Source of the DNA: RGIG4140 sp045655105
Lineage (GTDB): Bacteria > Pseudomonadota > Alphaproteobacteria > CAAHEQ01 > UBA3637
Direction of reading: 5' to 3'
DNA length: 64,000 nt
Assembly (NCBI GenBank): GCA_045655105.1
Contig: JAZOOQ010000056.1
Coordinates: forward strand, 62,001-126,000
Within the stretch, counting starts at the first letter, position 1; each line of letters begins with the position of its first letter. Below, piece after piece: positions 17,779 to 25,733 of the stretch. Below the pieces are notes generated by a model, which was not told where the DNA came from, did not search any database, and was given only the letters and a program-made list of their open reading frames with translations. The translations under genes were made by a program, and so were the position numbers.

Positions 17779-18109
17779 AACCATGATGTTTGCCTTTATG
17801 GTGTGATTTTGGTTTGATGTGGTTTTTATGATGTGGAGTATGGTGTTTTTTATAATGTTTATGCGAAGCAACACCTAAAATAACGCCTCCAACAAGAGCT
17901 GTTAATCCAAGAGCGGTAGCTGCAGAATTATAGGCTGGTGTGTAATTATTTTTTTCAACCACAATTGTTTCTGTTGGTTGAATGTTTTGAATAATAACGT
18001 TTGGTTTTTCATCTTCAACATATATTGTTTTATAGTATCCTGCATGAGCAGGTAAACAAGAAAGGCTTAAAATTGCAGCCATTAATGTGAATGATATTTT
18101 CTTTTTCAT
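17768..18109 (-). CDS. Exported His/Lys-rich small protein
   Basis: 113 residues. Signal peptide cleaved after A-H-A, a short Val/Thr/Asn-rich middle, a Gly/Ala-rich hydrophobic stretch at about 65-83 that could insert in a membrane, and a C-terminal tail of about 30 residues dominated by His and Lys. Such tails can bind nickel, zinc or copper, or simply be cationic. No known family recognised. AGGAGT precedes ATG by six bases. 3' overlap with dgkA. Confidence 0.7.
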   Translation of the reverse strand: MKKKISFTLMAAILSLSCLPAHAGYYKTIYVEDEKPNVIIQNIQPTETIVVEKNNYTPAYNSAATALGLTALVGGVILGVASHKHYKKHHTPHHKNHIKPKSHHKGKHHGSKR

Positions 18110-18230
18110 TTTAAACTCCTTTTATCATTGGCATTCAATTTTGTTAACGAATGAAAATAAAATAAGTTCATTTTTATTTCTTGATATCAGAAAATATTTT
18201 TTGTAACATGAAATTAAAGTGAGTTGAAAT

Positions 18231-19397
18231 ATGGTTAAAAAATTATATTATACGAAAGCCTTATTAAAATATGAGCTTGAAAAATGTTTAAATTGTGTGG
18301 ATAAACCTTGTAAACAGGCATGCCCTGTTGGATGCGATCCAAGTTTTTTTATTCGAAAAGCGAAAGAACAAGATTTTATAAGCGCCGCGCATTCAATTCG
18401 TGAAAAAAATCCATTAGGTGAAATTTGCGGTTTAGTTTGTTCTTCAAAATTTTGCATGCGTGCTTGCACGCGATCTAAAATAGATTGTCCTGTTAATATT
18501 CCAAAAATTCAGGCAACAATTTTACAAGAAGTGAAAGAAAAAGATGTTTTAGTTTCAGACTTAAAAAAAGAAAAAATTGCGGTTGTTGGTGGTGGACCAG
18601 CTGGTATTGGGGCAGCGGTTGCTTTTGCGAAAAATGGGTTTAGTTGCACCTTGTTTGAAGAAAATGAAAAAATAGGTGGAATGTTGAATTTAATTCCATC
18701 TTCAAGATTGCCGGTTTCAACCCTTGAAAAAGAATTAAATAATATTCTTTCTTTGCCATATTTAAAAGTTCAAACAAATATTAAAATATTAGATCCATTG
18801 AAGTTGATTCAAGAAGGATATGATTATGTTGTGATGGCAACAGGAGAGGGCGATATTAAAAGTTTGAATCTTGAAGGTGAGGATTATACGATTAGTTGTT
18901 TTGATTATTTGAAAAATAAAGATTCATTTTCATCTTTAAAAAAGGTTGCCATTATTGGCGCTGGAAATGTTGCTCTTGATTGCGTTGATGTTTTGAAAGA
19001 AAAAGGTGTTTCAGAAATTGAAATGTTTATGCGTCGCCCTCTTTATTTGATGAAGGTAGATAAAGAAAGGATTTTTGAATTAATAGAATCGAAGGTGAAT
19101 CTTCACCCAAATTCTGCGCCGATTAAAATTGAAAAGAATGGTGATTGTTTTTTTGTTTTATCAGCTAAAACGATATTGATCAATGATTCATTAAATCTAA
19201 CAAATGAAGTGAGCGTTTATGAGGGATTTGATTTGGTTATCAAAGCGATTGGAGGAAAGGAAGTTCATCAAATTCAGCATGATCAAGTTTTTTATGCTGG
19301 AGAATGTAAATTGCATGCTTCTAGTGTTGTTGAATCATTAGCTGATGGAATTCAAACTGCTTATAAAATTATGAACCCTCTTTTAAATTTGAAATAA
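18231..19397 (+). CDS. PreT-like / DPYD N-terminal-type Fe-S flavoprotein oxidoreductase
   Basis: 388 residues. Cysteine clusters CLNCVDKPCKQACP and CGLVCSSKFCMRAC match the two [4Fe-4S] centres of the N-terminal module of dihydropyrimidine dehydrogenase and glutamate synthase small subunits. They are followed by an FAD-binding VVGGGPAGIGAA and an NAD(P)-binding IIGAGNVALDC. E. coli PreT, the nearest named protein, partners PreA to reduce pyrimidines; no preA-like gene is adjacent. The protein is slightly shorter than PreT. It probably passes electrons from NAD(P)H to an unidentified partner. No strong ribosome site is visible (GTGAGTTGAA). Confidence 0.8.
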   Translation: MVKKLYYTKALLKYELEKCLNCVDKPCKQACPVGCDPSFFIRKAKEQDFISAAHSIREKNPLGEICGLVCSSKFCMRACTRSKIDCPVNIPKIQATILQEVKEKDVLVSDLKKEKIAVVGGGPAGIGAAVAFAKNGFSCTLFEENEKIGGMLNLIPSSRLPVSTLEKELNNILSLPYLKVQTNIKILDPLKLIQEGYDYVVMATGEGDIKSLNLEGEDYTISCFDYLKNKDSFSSLKKVAIIGAGNVALDCVDVLKEKGVSEIEMFMRRPLYLMKVDKERIFELIESKVNLHPNSAPIKIEKNGDCFFVLSAKTILINDSLNLTNEVSVYEGFDLVIKAIGGKEVHQIQHDQVFYAGECKLHASSVVESLADGIQTAYKIMNPLLNLK

Positions 19398-19438
19398 AAC
19401 CCTATTTTTTTTGAACGAGGGAAGAAAAGAGAAAATGC

Positions 19439-19467
19439 TTGCTGCTTTTTCACTTTTTTGTTATAAT
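19439..19467 (+). promoter_or_regulatory. Promoter of the Hpt / response regulator / kinase operon
   Basis: TTGCTG (19439-19444), 17-base spacer, TATAAT (19462-19467). It lies inside the longest possible reading frame of the Hpt gene, which supports the downstream start at 19489. Confidence 0.65.
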
Positions 19468-19488
19468 TTCAAAAAGAGGATGTTGTTC

Positions 19489-19953
19489 ATGAACAATAAT
19501 GTTGAAAAAAACAATCGCCTAATGAGTTTAACGTATTCAAGTGATGAAGTGAAATCTCTTGAAAAAAAGGCAAAAAAATTGATTGATAGTTTAACAAATT
19601 CATTCGTTTTAGAAGCTAATGAGTTTTTGTTTGAAATGCAAAAATTGCTTCAAGAGGCTTCTGTTGTTGAAAAAAAGGAACGTTCTTTTATTCTTAAAAA
19701 TCGTTTTTTTTCACTAGCACATGATTTAAAAGGGCAAGGAACAACTTATGGTTATGATATGATCACGCTTTTATCTGAACATATTTGTGATTTTATTCGA
19801 AGTAAATCCGTTTTTTCTCAAAAAGAAATTGATTTATTTGTTTTAGATGTTGAAGATATGAAAAAAGTATTATCGCAACCACCTCATGGGCTTTCATCTC
19901 GGTTAAAAAAAGAAATTATAAATCGCTTGGAGAAACAAAAATGTCTCAAATAA
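19489..19953 (+). CDS. Stand-alone Hpt (histidine phosphotransfer) protein
   Basis: 154 residues from ATG 19489, chosen because AGAGGA lies eight bases upstream and the promoter at 19439-19467 excludes longer starts. The phospho-acceptor motif AHDLKGQG has His78, set in a helical bundle as in Hpt domains. Its 3' end overlaps the response regulator by 13 nt and the kinase follows, so all three are translated from one message. The nearby kinase is a simple HisKA protein without a receiver, so the Hpt may relay from a different hybrid kinase or modulate this pair. Confidence 0.8.
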   Translation: MNNNVEKNNRLMSLTYSSDEVKSLEKKAKKLIDSLTNSFVLEANEFLFEMQKLLQEASVVEKKERSFILKNRFFSLAHDLKGQGTTYGYDMITLLSEHICDFIRSKSVFSQKEIDLFVLDVEDMKKVLSQPPHGLSSRLKKEIINRLEKQKCLK

Positions 19954-20621
19954 CGCCACATATTTTAGTTGTTGATGATGATACGCGTTTAAGAAGGTTG
20001 TTGAAAAAATATTTAACCGAAAATGGATTTGTTGTTTCTCAAGCAAGTGGAGCGCAAGAGGCTAAAGAATTATTAAAATTGTTTTCATTTTCTATTCTGA
20101 TTTTAGATATGATGATGCCGGGTCAAAATGGGCAAGAATTAACGCGCGAGTTAAGAGAAAATCAATTTGAAACGCCTATTTTAATGTTAACGGCAATGGG
20201 CGATATTGATAATCGAATTAGTGGCCTTGAAGCAGGCGCTGATGATTATTTATCCAAGCCGTTCGAACCAAAAGAATTGCTCTTGCGAATTAATAATATT
20301 TTGAAAAGACAAGTTCAACAAGAGATTAGAAAAGAGGTTTGTTTTGGTGATTGTGTGTATGATACAAAAACAAAACAGTTGCTTAAAGATGGAAATTTTG
20401 TTTTATTAACAAATGTTGAACAAGATTTGTTAAGTGTGTTGGTATCTTCGCTTGGCGAGCCGATTTCAAGGGAAGATATTGCTTTGGCGTTAAAATCCGA
20501 TAATTTAAGAGCAATTGATGTTCAAATTACAAGATTAAGACGCAAAATTGAAACAGATATTAAAAAACCGATTTGTATACAAACGGTTCGAGGAATGGGA
20601 TATATTTTGGTGCCAAAATGA
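19941..20621 (+). CDS. OmpR-family response regulator
   Basis: 226 residues. Receiver domain with the acidic pocket VVDDD, phospho-acceptor Asp56 in LILDMMMPG, the switch threonine in MLTAMG and the lysine in LSKPFEP. The C-terminal winged-helix DNA-binding domain ends in the usual VRGMGYIL. Target genes cannot be read off, but the next operon downstream on the same strand is the pilus cluster, whose promoter carries a palindrome. The stop overlaps the kinase start as ATGA, implying coupled translation. Confidence 0.93.
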   Translation: MSQITPHILVVDDDTRLRRLLKKYLTENGFVVSQASGAQEAKELLKLFSFSILILDMMMPGQNGQELTRELRENQFETPILMLTAMGDIDNRISGLEAGADDYLSKPFEPKELLLRINNILKRQVQQEIRKEVCFGDCVYDTKTKQLLKDGNFVLLTNVEQDLLSVLVSSLGEPISREDIALALKSDNLRAIDVQITRLRRKIETDIKKPICIQTVRGMGYILVPK

Positions 20622-22015
20622 TTAAAAAAACGCCGTTTATTTTATTAAAAAGATTTTTAATTTGGTGTAGAGATACCTTAAAAGGAACAAAAATAAAATT
20701 GTTGCCACAAAGTTTATTTTATCGCTTCATTTTGATTATTTTGATGCCACTTATTTTTTTGCAAACAGCAATGTTTTTCTTTTTTTATGATAGGCATTGG
20801 CAAACTGTAAGTCGAAGATTGGCCACTGATGTTGCAGGTGAAATTCAAATTATTGCTGATTTTGTATCAGATCATGCCTCTCAATCAGAAATTGATTCTT
20901 TTATTAAAACGGCTCAAAATGCGCTTTCTCTTAAAATTGATTTTAGAGAAAATCAATTGATTCCTTTTCAAAGTTTGAATAAAACGGATGCCTCGGTTGG
21001 TCATTTAACATACGAGCTTAATAATTTAAATTACCCTGTTTATATGAGTGAAGTTGAAAACAAACAATTAAGCGTTATGGTTCAATTACCTCGAGGTGTT
21101 TTAAGTGTTTTAATTCCACAAAAAAGATTTTATAGTTCAACAGTTTTGGTTTTCTTAGGGTGGACAATTGGTTGTTCTGTTTTATTATTTTTAATTGCTT
21201 TTTTGTTTATGAAAAATCAGGTTCGATCAATCGAAAAATTGGCCAGAGCTTCCGAGTTGTTTGGTATTGGTCATGATATTGCATTTAAACCAACTGGGGC
21301 AACAGAAGTGAAACGAGCAGGGTTTGCATTTTTATTGATGAAAGATAGGATTTTAAAATACTTAAGTGAAAGAACAACAATGTTGGCAGGTGTTTCTCAT
21401 GATTTAAGAACGCCGCTAACAAGAATGAAATTGCAACTTTCAATGATGCCTAAAGATGAAACAACCATAGATTTAACAGAAGATGTTGATGAAATGGAAA
21501 AAATGTTAAATGGGTATCTTTCCTTTGCAAGAGGAGAAGGCAAAGAAACAGCTCAATTATTTCAATTAGATGAATTAGTTTCAATGCTTGTTGAAAAACA
21601 AAGAAAAATTGATCAGGATATTTCTCTTCATATTGAAGAAAGTGTTTCGATTACTGGTCGTCTTAATGATTTAACTCGAGCCATAACAAATATTTTAACT
21701 AATGCGGCTCGATATGCTAAAAAAACAAAATTAACACTTGGAATCCGAAATAAAAAAGCATTTTTAATGTTTGATGATAATGGACCTGGAATTCCAAAAG
21801 AAAAAAGAGATGAAGTGTTTCGAGCATTTTATCGTTTGGAATCATCAAGAAATAAAGCAACCGGTGGTATTGGCCTTGGTTTAACGATTACCAGAGATAT
21901 TATTTTATCTCATGGAGGTGAAATTTCCTTGGCAGAAAGCCCATTAGGAGGATTAAGAGTGTTGGTTTATTTACCTCTTTGTGGTCTTGAAACTCCACAG
22001 CCAGAGAGGGAATAA
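20618..22015 (+). CDS. EnvZ-like sensor histidine kinase
   Basis: 465 residues from ATG 20618 (overlap ATGA with the regulator). Two transmembrane helices (about 30-54 and 175-197) flank a periplasmic sensor of about 120 residues, then HAMP, then the H-box VSHDLRTPLTRMKLQL with His261, N-box NILTNAARYAKK, and G-boxes DDNGPGIP and GGIGLGLTI. The H-box wording is that of the EnvZ/OmpR-pairing kinases of alphaproteobacteria. The signal is unknown. Confidence 0.92.
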   Translation: MIKKTPFILLKRFLIWCRDTLKGTKIKLLPQSLFYRFILIILMPLIFLQTAMFFFFYDRHWQTVSRRLATDVAGEIQIIADFVSDHASQSEIDSFIKTAQNALSLKIDFRENQLIPFQSLNKTDASVGHLTYELNNLNYPVYMSEVENKQLSVMVQLPRGVLSVLIPQKRFYSSTVLVFLGWTIGCSVLLFLIAFLFMKNQVRSIEKLARASELFGIGHDIAFKPTGATEVKRAGFAFLLMKDRILKYLSERTTMLAGVSHDLRTPLTRMKLQLSMMPKDETTIDLTEDVDEMEKMLNGYLSFARGEGKETAQLFQLDELVSMLVEKQRKIDQDISLHIEESVSITGRLNDLTRAITNILTNAARYAKKTKLTLGIRNKKAFLMFDDNGPGIPKEKRDEVFRAFYRLESSRNKATGGIGLGLTITRDIILSHGGEISLAESPLGGLRVLVYLPLCGLETPQPERE

Positions 22016-22079
22016 AATTTAAAAAATTCCAACTCTTTTAAAAAAAACAATTTTTTACAGATAGAACGCATTTTTTTTC

Positions 22080-22108
22080 TTGCAACTTCATTTTCAAAGT
22101 TGTAATAT
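22080..22108 (+). promoter_or_regulatory. Pilus operon promoter with internal palindromic operator
   Basis: TTGCAA (22080-22085) and TAATAT (22103-22108) are 17 bases apart. CAACTT (22083-22088) and AAGTTG (22097-22102) form a perfect inverted repeat with an 8-base centre, 8 of 9 positions when extended by three, spanning the -35 to -10 interval. This leaves a leader of about 85 nt before the first pilus gene. Confidence 0.55.
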
Positions 22109-22201
22109 GAAATATATTCTGTGGCTTTAAGAGTTTAAAAATAATTCTCTTTTGAGATGGAATAAAGAAAAATATATGTTTTTCAGGGGGATAGTAAAGA
22201 C

Positions 22202-23236
22202 ATGTTTCAACAAAAAATTCTTCTCTTTGTTTGTGCCTTTGGGTTGTTTTCAGCCACTTCTTTTGCTGGTTCGTTTGAAAGTTTGGAAATCGCACAAGGT
22301 GATGGTGATCCAAGAGAGAGCTCTGTTCAAGAACGATTAATGGATGCTAAAACTTTAGCAGATGAAGATGTTGCCACGGTGACGGCTGAAGGTGATTTCG
22401 TTGTTCCAACGTATTTATTGCAAACGGTGGAAGATGGTGTTGAGGAAAAACCTGTTCAAGTAACAAGAAAGGTGGAAAAAGAGCTTCCTGTTGTGGTTGT
22501 GACTCAAACGGAGATAACTCCTGTATCTGAGCAAATGGATGTTGAAAGAAAATTGACGGGTGGTACAAAACAAACGGAAAAAATTTATAGTGAAGCTATT
22601 TCACGTAAATCTTCAAAGTCGGTTAAAAAACAACCTGCTGATATTTTGAAGCCAGGAAAAATAAAGGAATCTGTGGTGTCTTCAACTGATGATGATATCA
22701 ATGATATTTTATCGGGTGCTTATGAAACGGAAAAAACTTCGTCGGATAAAAAGCCATTGTTGTTGCCTTTAAAAGGAAATGCGAGTAAGGTTGGGAAGAC
22801 TCAAACGAATGAAAGTTTTCCAAAGCCGATGATGAATACGTATTCTTCGGTTTATGCGGATAAAATTATTGAGGCGACAAAAGCAAATGAAAAATTGCCT
22901 TTGATTATGCCAATGGATTTGAAGGTTTCATTTTATCCAAATGCAACGGATTTTTCTGGTAAAACAATTAAATGGGTAAAAGCTTTTTCGTATAGAGCAT
23001 TGCAAGATCCAAGATATGTTGTGCAAGTTCGTTTAAGTAAAGAAAAACCATATTTGCAAGAAAAAAGATTACGTCTTGTTGAAAAGATTTTGATGGGGGC
23101 GGGTTTGTCAAAACATCAATTGGTTGTTGATTATGTTGAAAGACCAGAAGATAGTCTTGTTTTGAGAATGGTGAAAAAAGAACCGGCTGTTTCTGTTAAA
23201 TCGACCGGTAAAGAGAAAAGAGTTATTAATTGGTAA
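22202..23236 (+). CDS. Exported protein with OmpA-like C-terminal region, first gene of the pilus operon
   Basis: 344 residues with a signal peptide cleaved near SFAGS. Residues 30-230 are low-complexity and charged. The last ~110 (VSFYPNATDFSGKTIKWVKA, then LQEKRLRLVEKILMGAGLS) follow the spacing of OmpA/MotB peptidoglycan-binding domains (beta strand, helix, helix with R-L-x-x-V-x-x-x-L-x-x-x-G-l), though key Asp/Arg residues are not evident. It may anchor or align the pilus machinery to the wall, a role that PilL or TcpQ-type proteins fill elsewhere. The start follows a GGGGG run at 11 bases; the next gene starts 17 nt downstream. Confidence 0.7.
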   Translation: MFQQKILLFVCAFGLFSATSFAGSFESLEIAQGDGDPRESSVQERLMDAKTLADEDVATVTAEGDFVVPTYLLQTVEDGVEEKPVQVTRKVEKELPVVVVTQTEITPVSEQMDVERKLTGGTKQTEKIYSEAISRKSSKSVKKQPADILKPGKIKESVVSSTDDDINDILSGAYETEKTSSDKKPLLLPLKGNASKVGKTQTNESFPKPMMNTYSSVYADKIIEATKANEKLPLIMPMDLKVSFYPNATDFSGKTIKWVKAFSYRALQDPRYVVQVRLSKEKPYLQEKRLRLVEKILMGAGLSKHQLVVDYVERPEDSLVLRMVKKEPAVSVKSTGKEKRVINW

Positions 23237-23253
23237 TTGGAAAGGGAGTTGAA

Positions 23254-24057
23254 ATGAAACAAATGTTTTTAAAACAAACAATGATTGCCGGTTTGTTATT
23301 CCTTAATGTTGGTATGTTGAGTGGATGTACTTCTTTGGAAGGTGATGGGGAGCAAATGATTGAGCCAGATGTGGCTCACCATGAAGTTGCCCCTGCTTTT
23401 AGTGTTGACGCGGGTATTTGTTCACCAGAAAATCCAAGTGCATGCATTGTTTCATTTGAAGATGCTGATGTAATGTTAGGGCAAGCTCCGGCTTATGGTC
23501 AAATGGCTGTTGCAACAGATTCAGCATATGCAATTCAAATGGCTCCAGTTTCAATTTCTGTTCCAATGATTGAGCAAGGATTGTCAGTGAAAGAAAAAAT
23601 TGCTCAAAGAGAACAAGAACAAAAAGATTTGGCGTTGACTCCTGTTGATAATGCCGCAGTTGTTTGCAATGGGGAAGATTGTTCAAATCAATTGTTTAAA
23701 TCAGAAACTCAAAAAGAAGTTCAAACAACAGTAACTGAAGAACAAACATTAAGACCTGTAACATTAAATGATAAAATTGCTTATGGGGAAGGGAATCATG
23801 ATTGGGAAGCCAAAGCAGGTGATACAATGAGAGATTTGTTACGCCAATGGGGTGAAGCTTCCGGGTGGACAGTTGTTTGGAAAATTGATAGAAATTATCA
23901 TTTAGAGGCAGGAGTTGTTTTTAGAGGGAGCTTTACTGAAGTTGCTGCCGCGTTTATTCGCTCATTTGCACGAGCAACGCCAGCTCCAATCGGAACGTTT
24001 TATAAAGGAAATAGAGTGTTGGTCATAAGTTCGCAGGAGAATGAAAATGCTGATTAA
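23254..24057 (+). CDS. pilL: PilL-like lipoprotein with TcpQ domain
   Basis: 267 residues from ATG 23254 (AAGGGAG upstream). Lipoprotein signal ends M-L-S-G-C (Cys25). The last ~80 residues (DWEAKAGDTMRDLLRQWGE, then WTVVWKIDRNYHLEAG, then FRGSFTEVAAAFIRSF) match the TcpQ / PilL C-terminal domain, which binds the secretin and helps it assemble in the outer membrane. The N-terminal part is Val/Gln/Glu-rich and unconserved. It overlaps the secretin gene by 11 nt, consistent with equimolar partners. The symbol follows R64 plasmid naming and is tentative. Confidence 0.8.
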   Translation: MKQMFLKQTMIAGLLFLNVGMLSGCTSLEGDGEQMIEPDVAHHEVAPAFSVDAGICSPENPSACIVSFEDADVMLGQAPAYGQMAVATDSAYAIQMAPVSISVPMIEQGLSVKEKIAQREQEQKDLALTPVDNAAVVCNGEDCSNQLFKSETQKEVQTTVTEEQTLRPVTLNDKIAYGEGNHDWEAKAGDTMRDLLRQWGEASGWTVVWKIDRNYHLEAGVVFRGSFTEVAAAFIRSFARATPAPIGTFYKGNRVLVISSQENENAD

Positions 24058-25720
24058 ACCCGTCAAATTAATTTTAACAATGGCAGTGCTTGCAACAAGC
24101 TTTTCCTTAACGGCTTGTAATAAGTATGCTGAAAAAACTGATGCAAAGATTGAAACAGTTTTGGAAAGAACGGAAGATTATTTACAACAAGCAACTATTC
24201 CAGATCTTCCTGAAACAACTGATACTGTTCGAACAAAAGAAGATATTTGGTTGGGAAACACCAGTGTTAAAATTTCACAAGGGGATAGTTTACCACCAGA
24301 AATGGAAGAAGAGGATGCTTTAACGATTACGATATCTGAAGAAGCAAGTTTACCTTTCTTGGCCAATGAAATTTCAGATGCAACGGGTCTTCATGTTCGT
24401 TTAGATAGTTTGAAAGCATCAAAAGAAATTCCTGCTGAAACAATTCCAATTAATTACACTGGTACATTGAGTGGATTGTTAGATTATATTGCAAATAGAT
24501 ATGGTGTTTGGTGGCGTTATAAAGATAAGACAATTAGTTTTTACAGCCAAGAAACACGTATTTTTAATATCTATGCCTTGCCTGTTGAAACAAGCATTTC
24601 AAATTCTTTAAGTGGTGCAACAATGGGCAGTTCTGATAACAGTTCATCTAATTCAACTTCAACATTAACTTCTTCAGCAAATTTGGCCTTATGGGATAAT
24701 ATTGAAAACAGTTTAAACCAAATTGTTGGTGAAGAGGGGCAACTTTCATTTAGCCGTGTTGCTGGTACAGTTACAATTACAGCAAGCCCATTTATTATTA
24801 AAGAAGCAGCCGAATGGATTAATGCCTTTAACCAAAAATTATCTCGTCAAGTTGCAATTTCTGTAAAAGTGTTGCAAGTTTCAGTTTCAAACCAAGATAA
24901 TTATGGTTTTGACTTAGGCTTAGTTTTCAATAATGCTGATATTTTAGGAACATTTTCAAGTGCTTATTCTTTAAGTGGTGCAGCAACGGCTGGAACATTA
25001 TCAATGATGTTGTTAAAACCTGATTCAAAATGGACGAATTCAAAAGCCATTGTTCAAGCATTCTCAGTTTTGGGTAAAACAGCTTTGGTAACATCTGCAA
25101 GTGCAACAACCTTAAATAATAAAGTTGCACCAATTCAAATTACAACACAAGAAAACTATGTGAAAGAAACAAATGTTTCAACATCTGGTAGTGGAACAGA
25201 CCGAAGTGTTGACGTTGATATGGAAACTGATACATTGAATTATGGTTTTATGATGGAAGTTTTGCCAAGAATTTTAAATCACGGGAATTTAATTTTAATG
25301 TTCTCTTTAAATTTAACAGATTTGGTGTCTTTGAAAAACTTCACATCTACAGGGGCTCAAACAAATGCTGACACATTGGCAAGTGAAACATCAGATTCAG
25401 ATGATAGCGATAAAGATGATGATGAAGAAGATGATGATGATTCAGTTGCTGATGATGCGAATACAGTTGTTCAATTGCCAAAAATTCAAACGCGTGGATT
25501 TATTCAAGAAATTGCAATGCGTTCTGGATCAACGCTTGTTTTGACAGGGTTTGAAAAAGTTCAAGATAGAATGACAACAACTGGTATTGGCAAAGCAAAA
25601 ATCGGTATTTTAGGCGGTGGTGCTTTGAATGATAATGTGCGAGATGTTCTTGTTATCTTGTTAACTCCAGAAGTTTTGGAATCACCGCTTTCTGCAGAAT
25701 CCCGCATGAGAGATTTTTAA
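24047..25720 (+). CDS. pilN: PilN-type (BfpB family) outer-membrane secretin lipoprotein
   Basis: 557 residues. ATG 24047 is preferred over an in-frame ATG at 24041 because AGGAG ends seven bases before it. Lipobox S-L-T-A-C (Cys24). An N-terminal secretin/TonB-like short domain (about 105-180), a Ser/Thr/Asn-rich loop at about 190-215, then the secretin domain ending in the family signature QTRGFIQEIAMRSGSTLVLTGFE. It forms the pore through which the pilus crosses the outer membrane. Odd feature: a run of about 25 Asp/Glu/Ser residues (about 448-472) interrupts the secretin domain. Confidence 0.88.
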   Translation: MLIKPVKLILTMAVLATSFSLTACNKYAEKTDAKIETVLERTEDYLQQATIPDLPETTDTVRTKEDIWLGNTSVKISQGDSLPPEMEEEDALTITISEEASLPFLANEISDATGLHVRLDSLKASKEIPAETIPINYTGTLSGLLDYIANRYGVWWRYKDKTISFYSQETRIFNIYALPVETSISNSLSGATMGSSDNSSSNSTSTLTSSANLALWDNIENSLNQIVGEEGQLSFSRVAGTVTITASPFIIKEAAEWINAFNQKLSRQVAISVKVLQVSVSNQDNYGFDLGLVFNNADILGTFSSAYSLSGAATAGTLSMMLLKPDSKWTNSKAIVQAFSVLGKTALVTSASATTLNNKVAPIQITTQENYVKETNVSTSGSGTDRSVDVDMETDTLNYGFMMEVLPRILNHGNLILMFSLNLTDLVSLKNFTSTGAQTNADTLASETSDSDDSDKDDDEEDDDDSVADDANTVVQLPKIQTRGFIQEIAMRSGSTLVLTGFEKVQDRMTTTGIGKAKIGILGGGALNDNVRDVLVILLTPEVLESPLSAESRMRDF

Positions 25721-25733
25721 GGAGTCTTAAAGA

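Noticed and set aside
22152..22340. Plus-strand ORF overlapping the first pilus gene in another frame
   Set aside because: It has no ribosome site and overlaps a gene with a clear signal peptide; judged a shadow.
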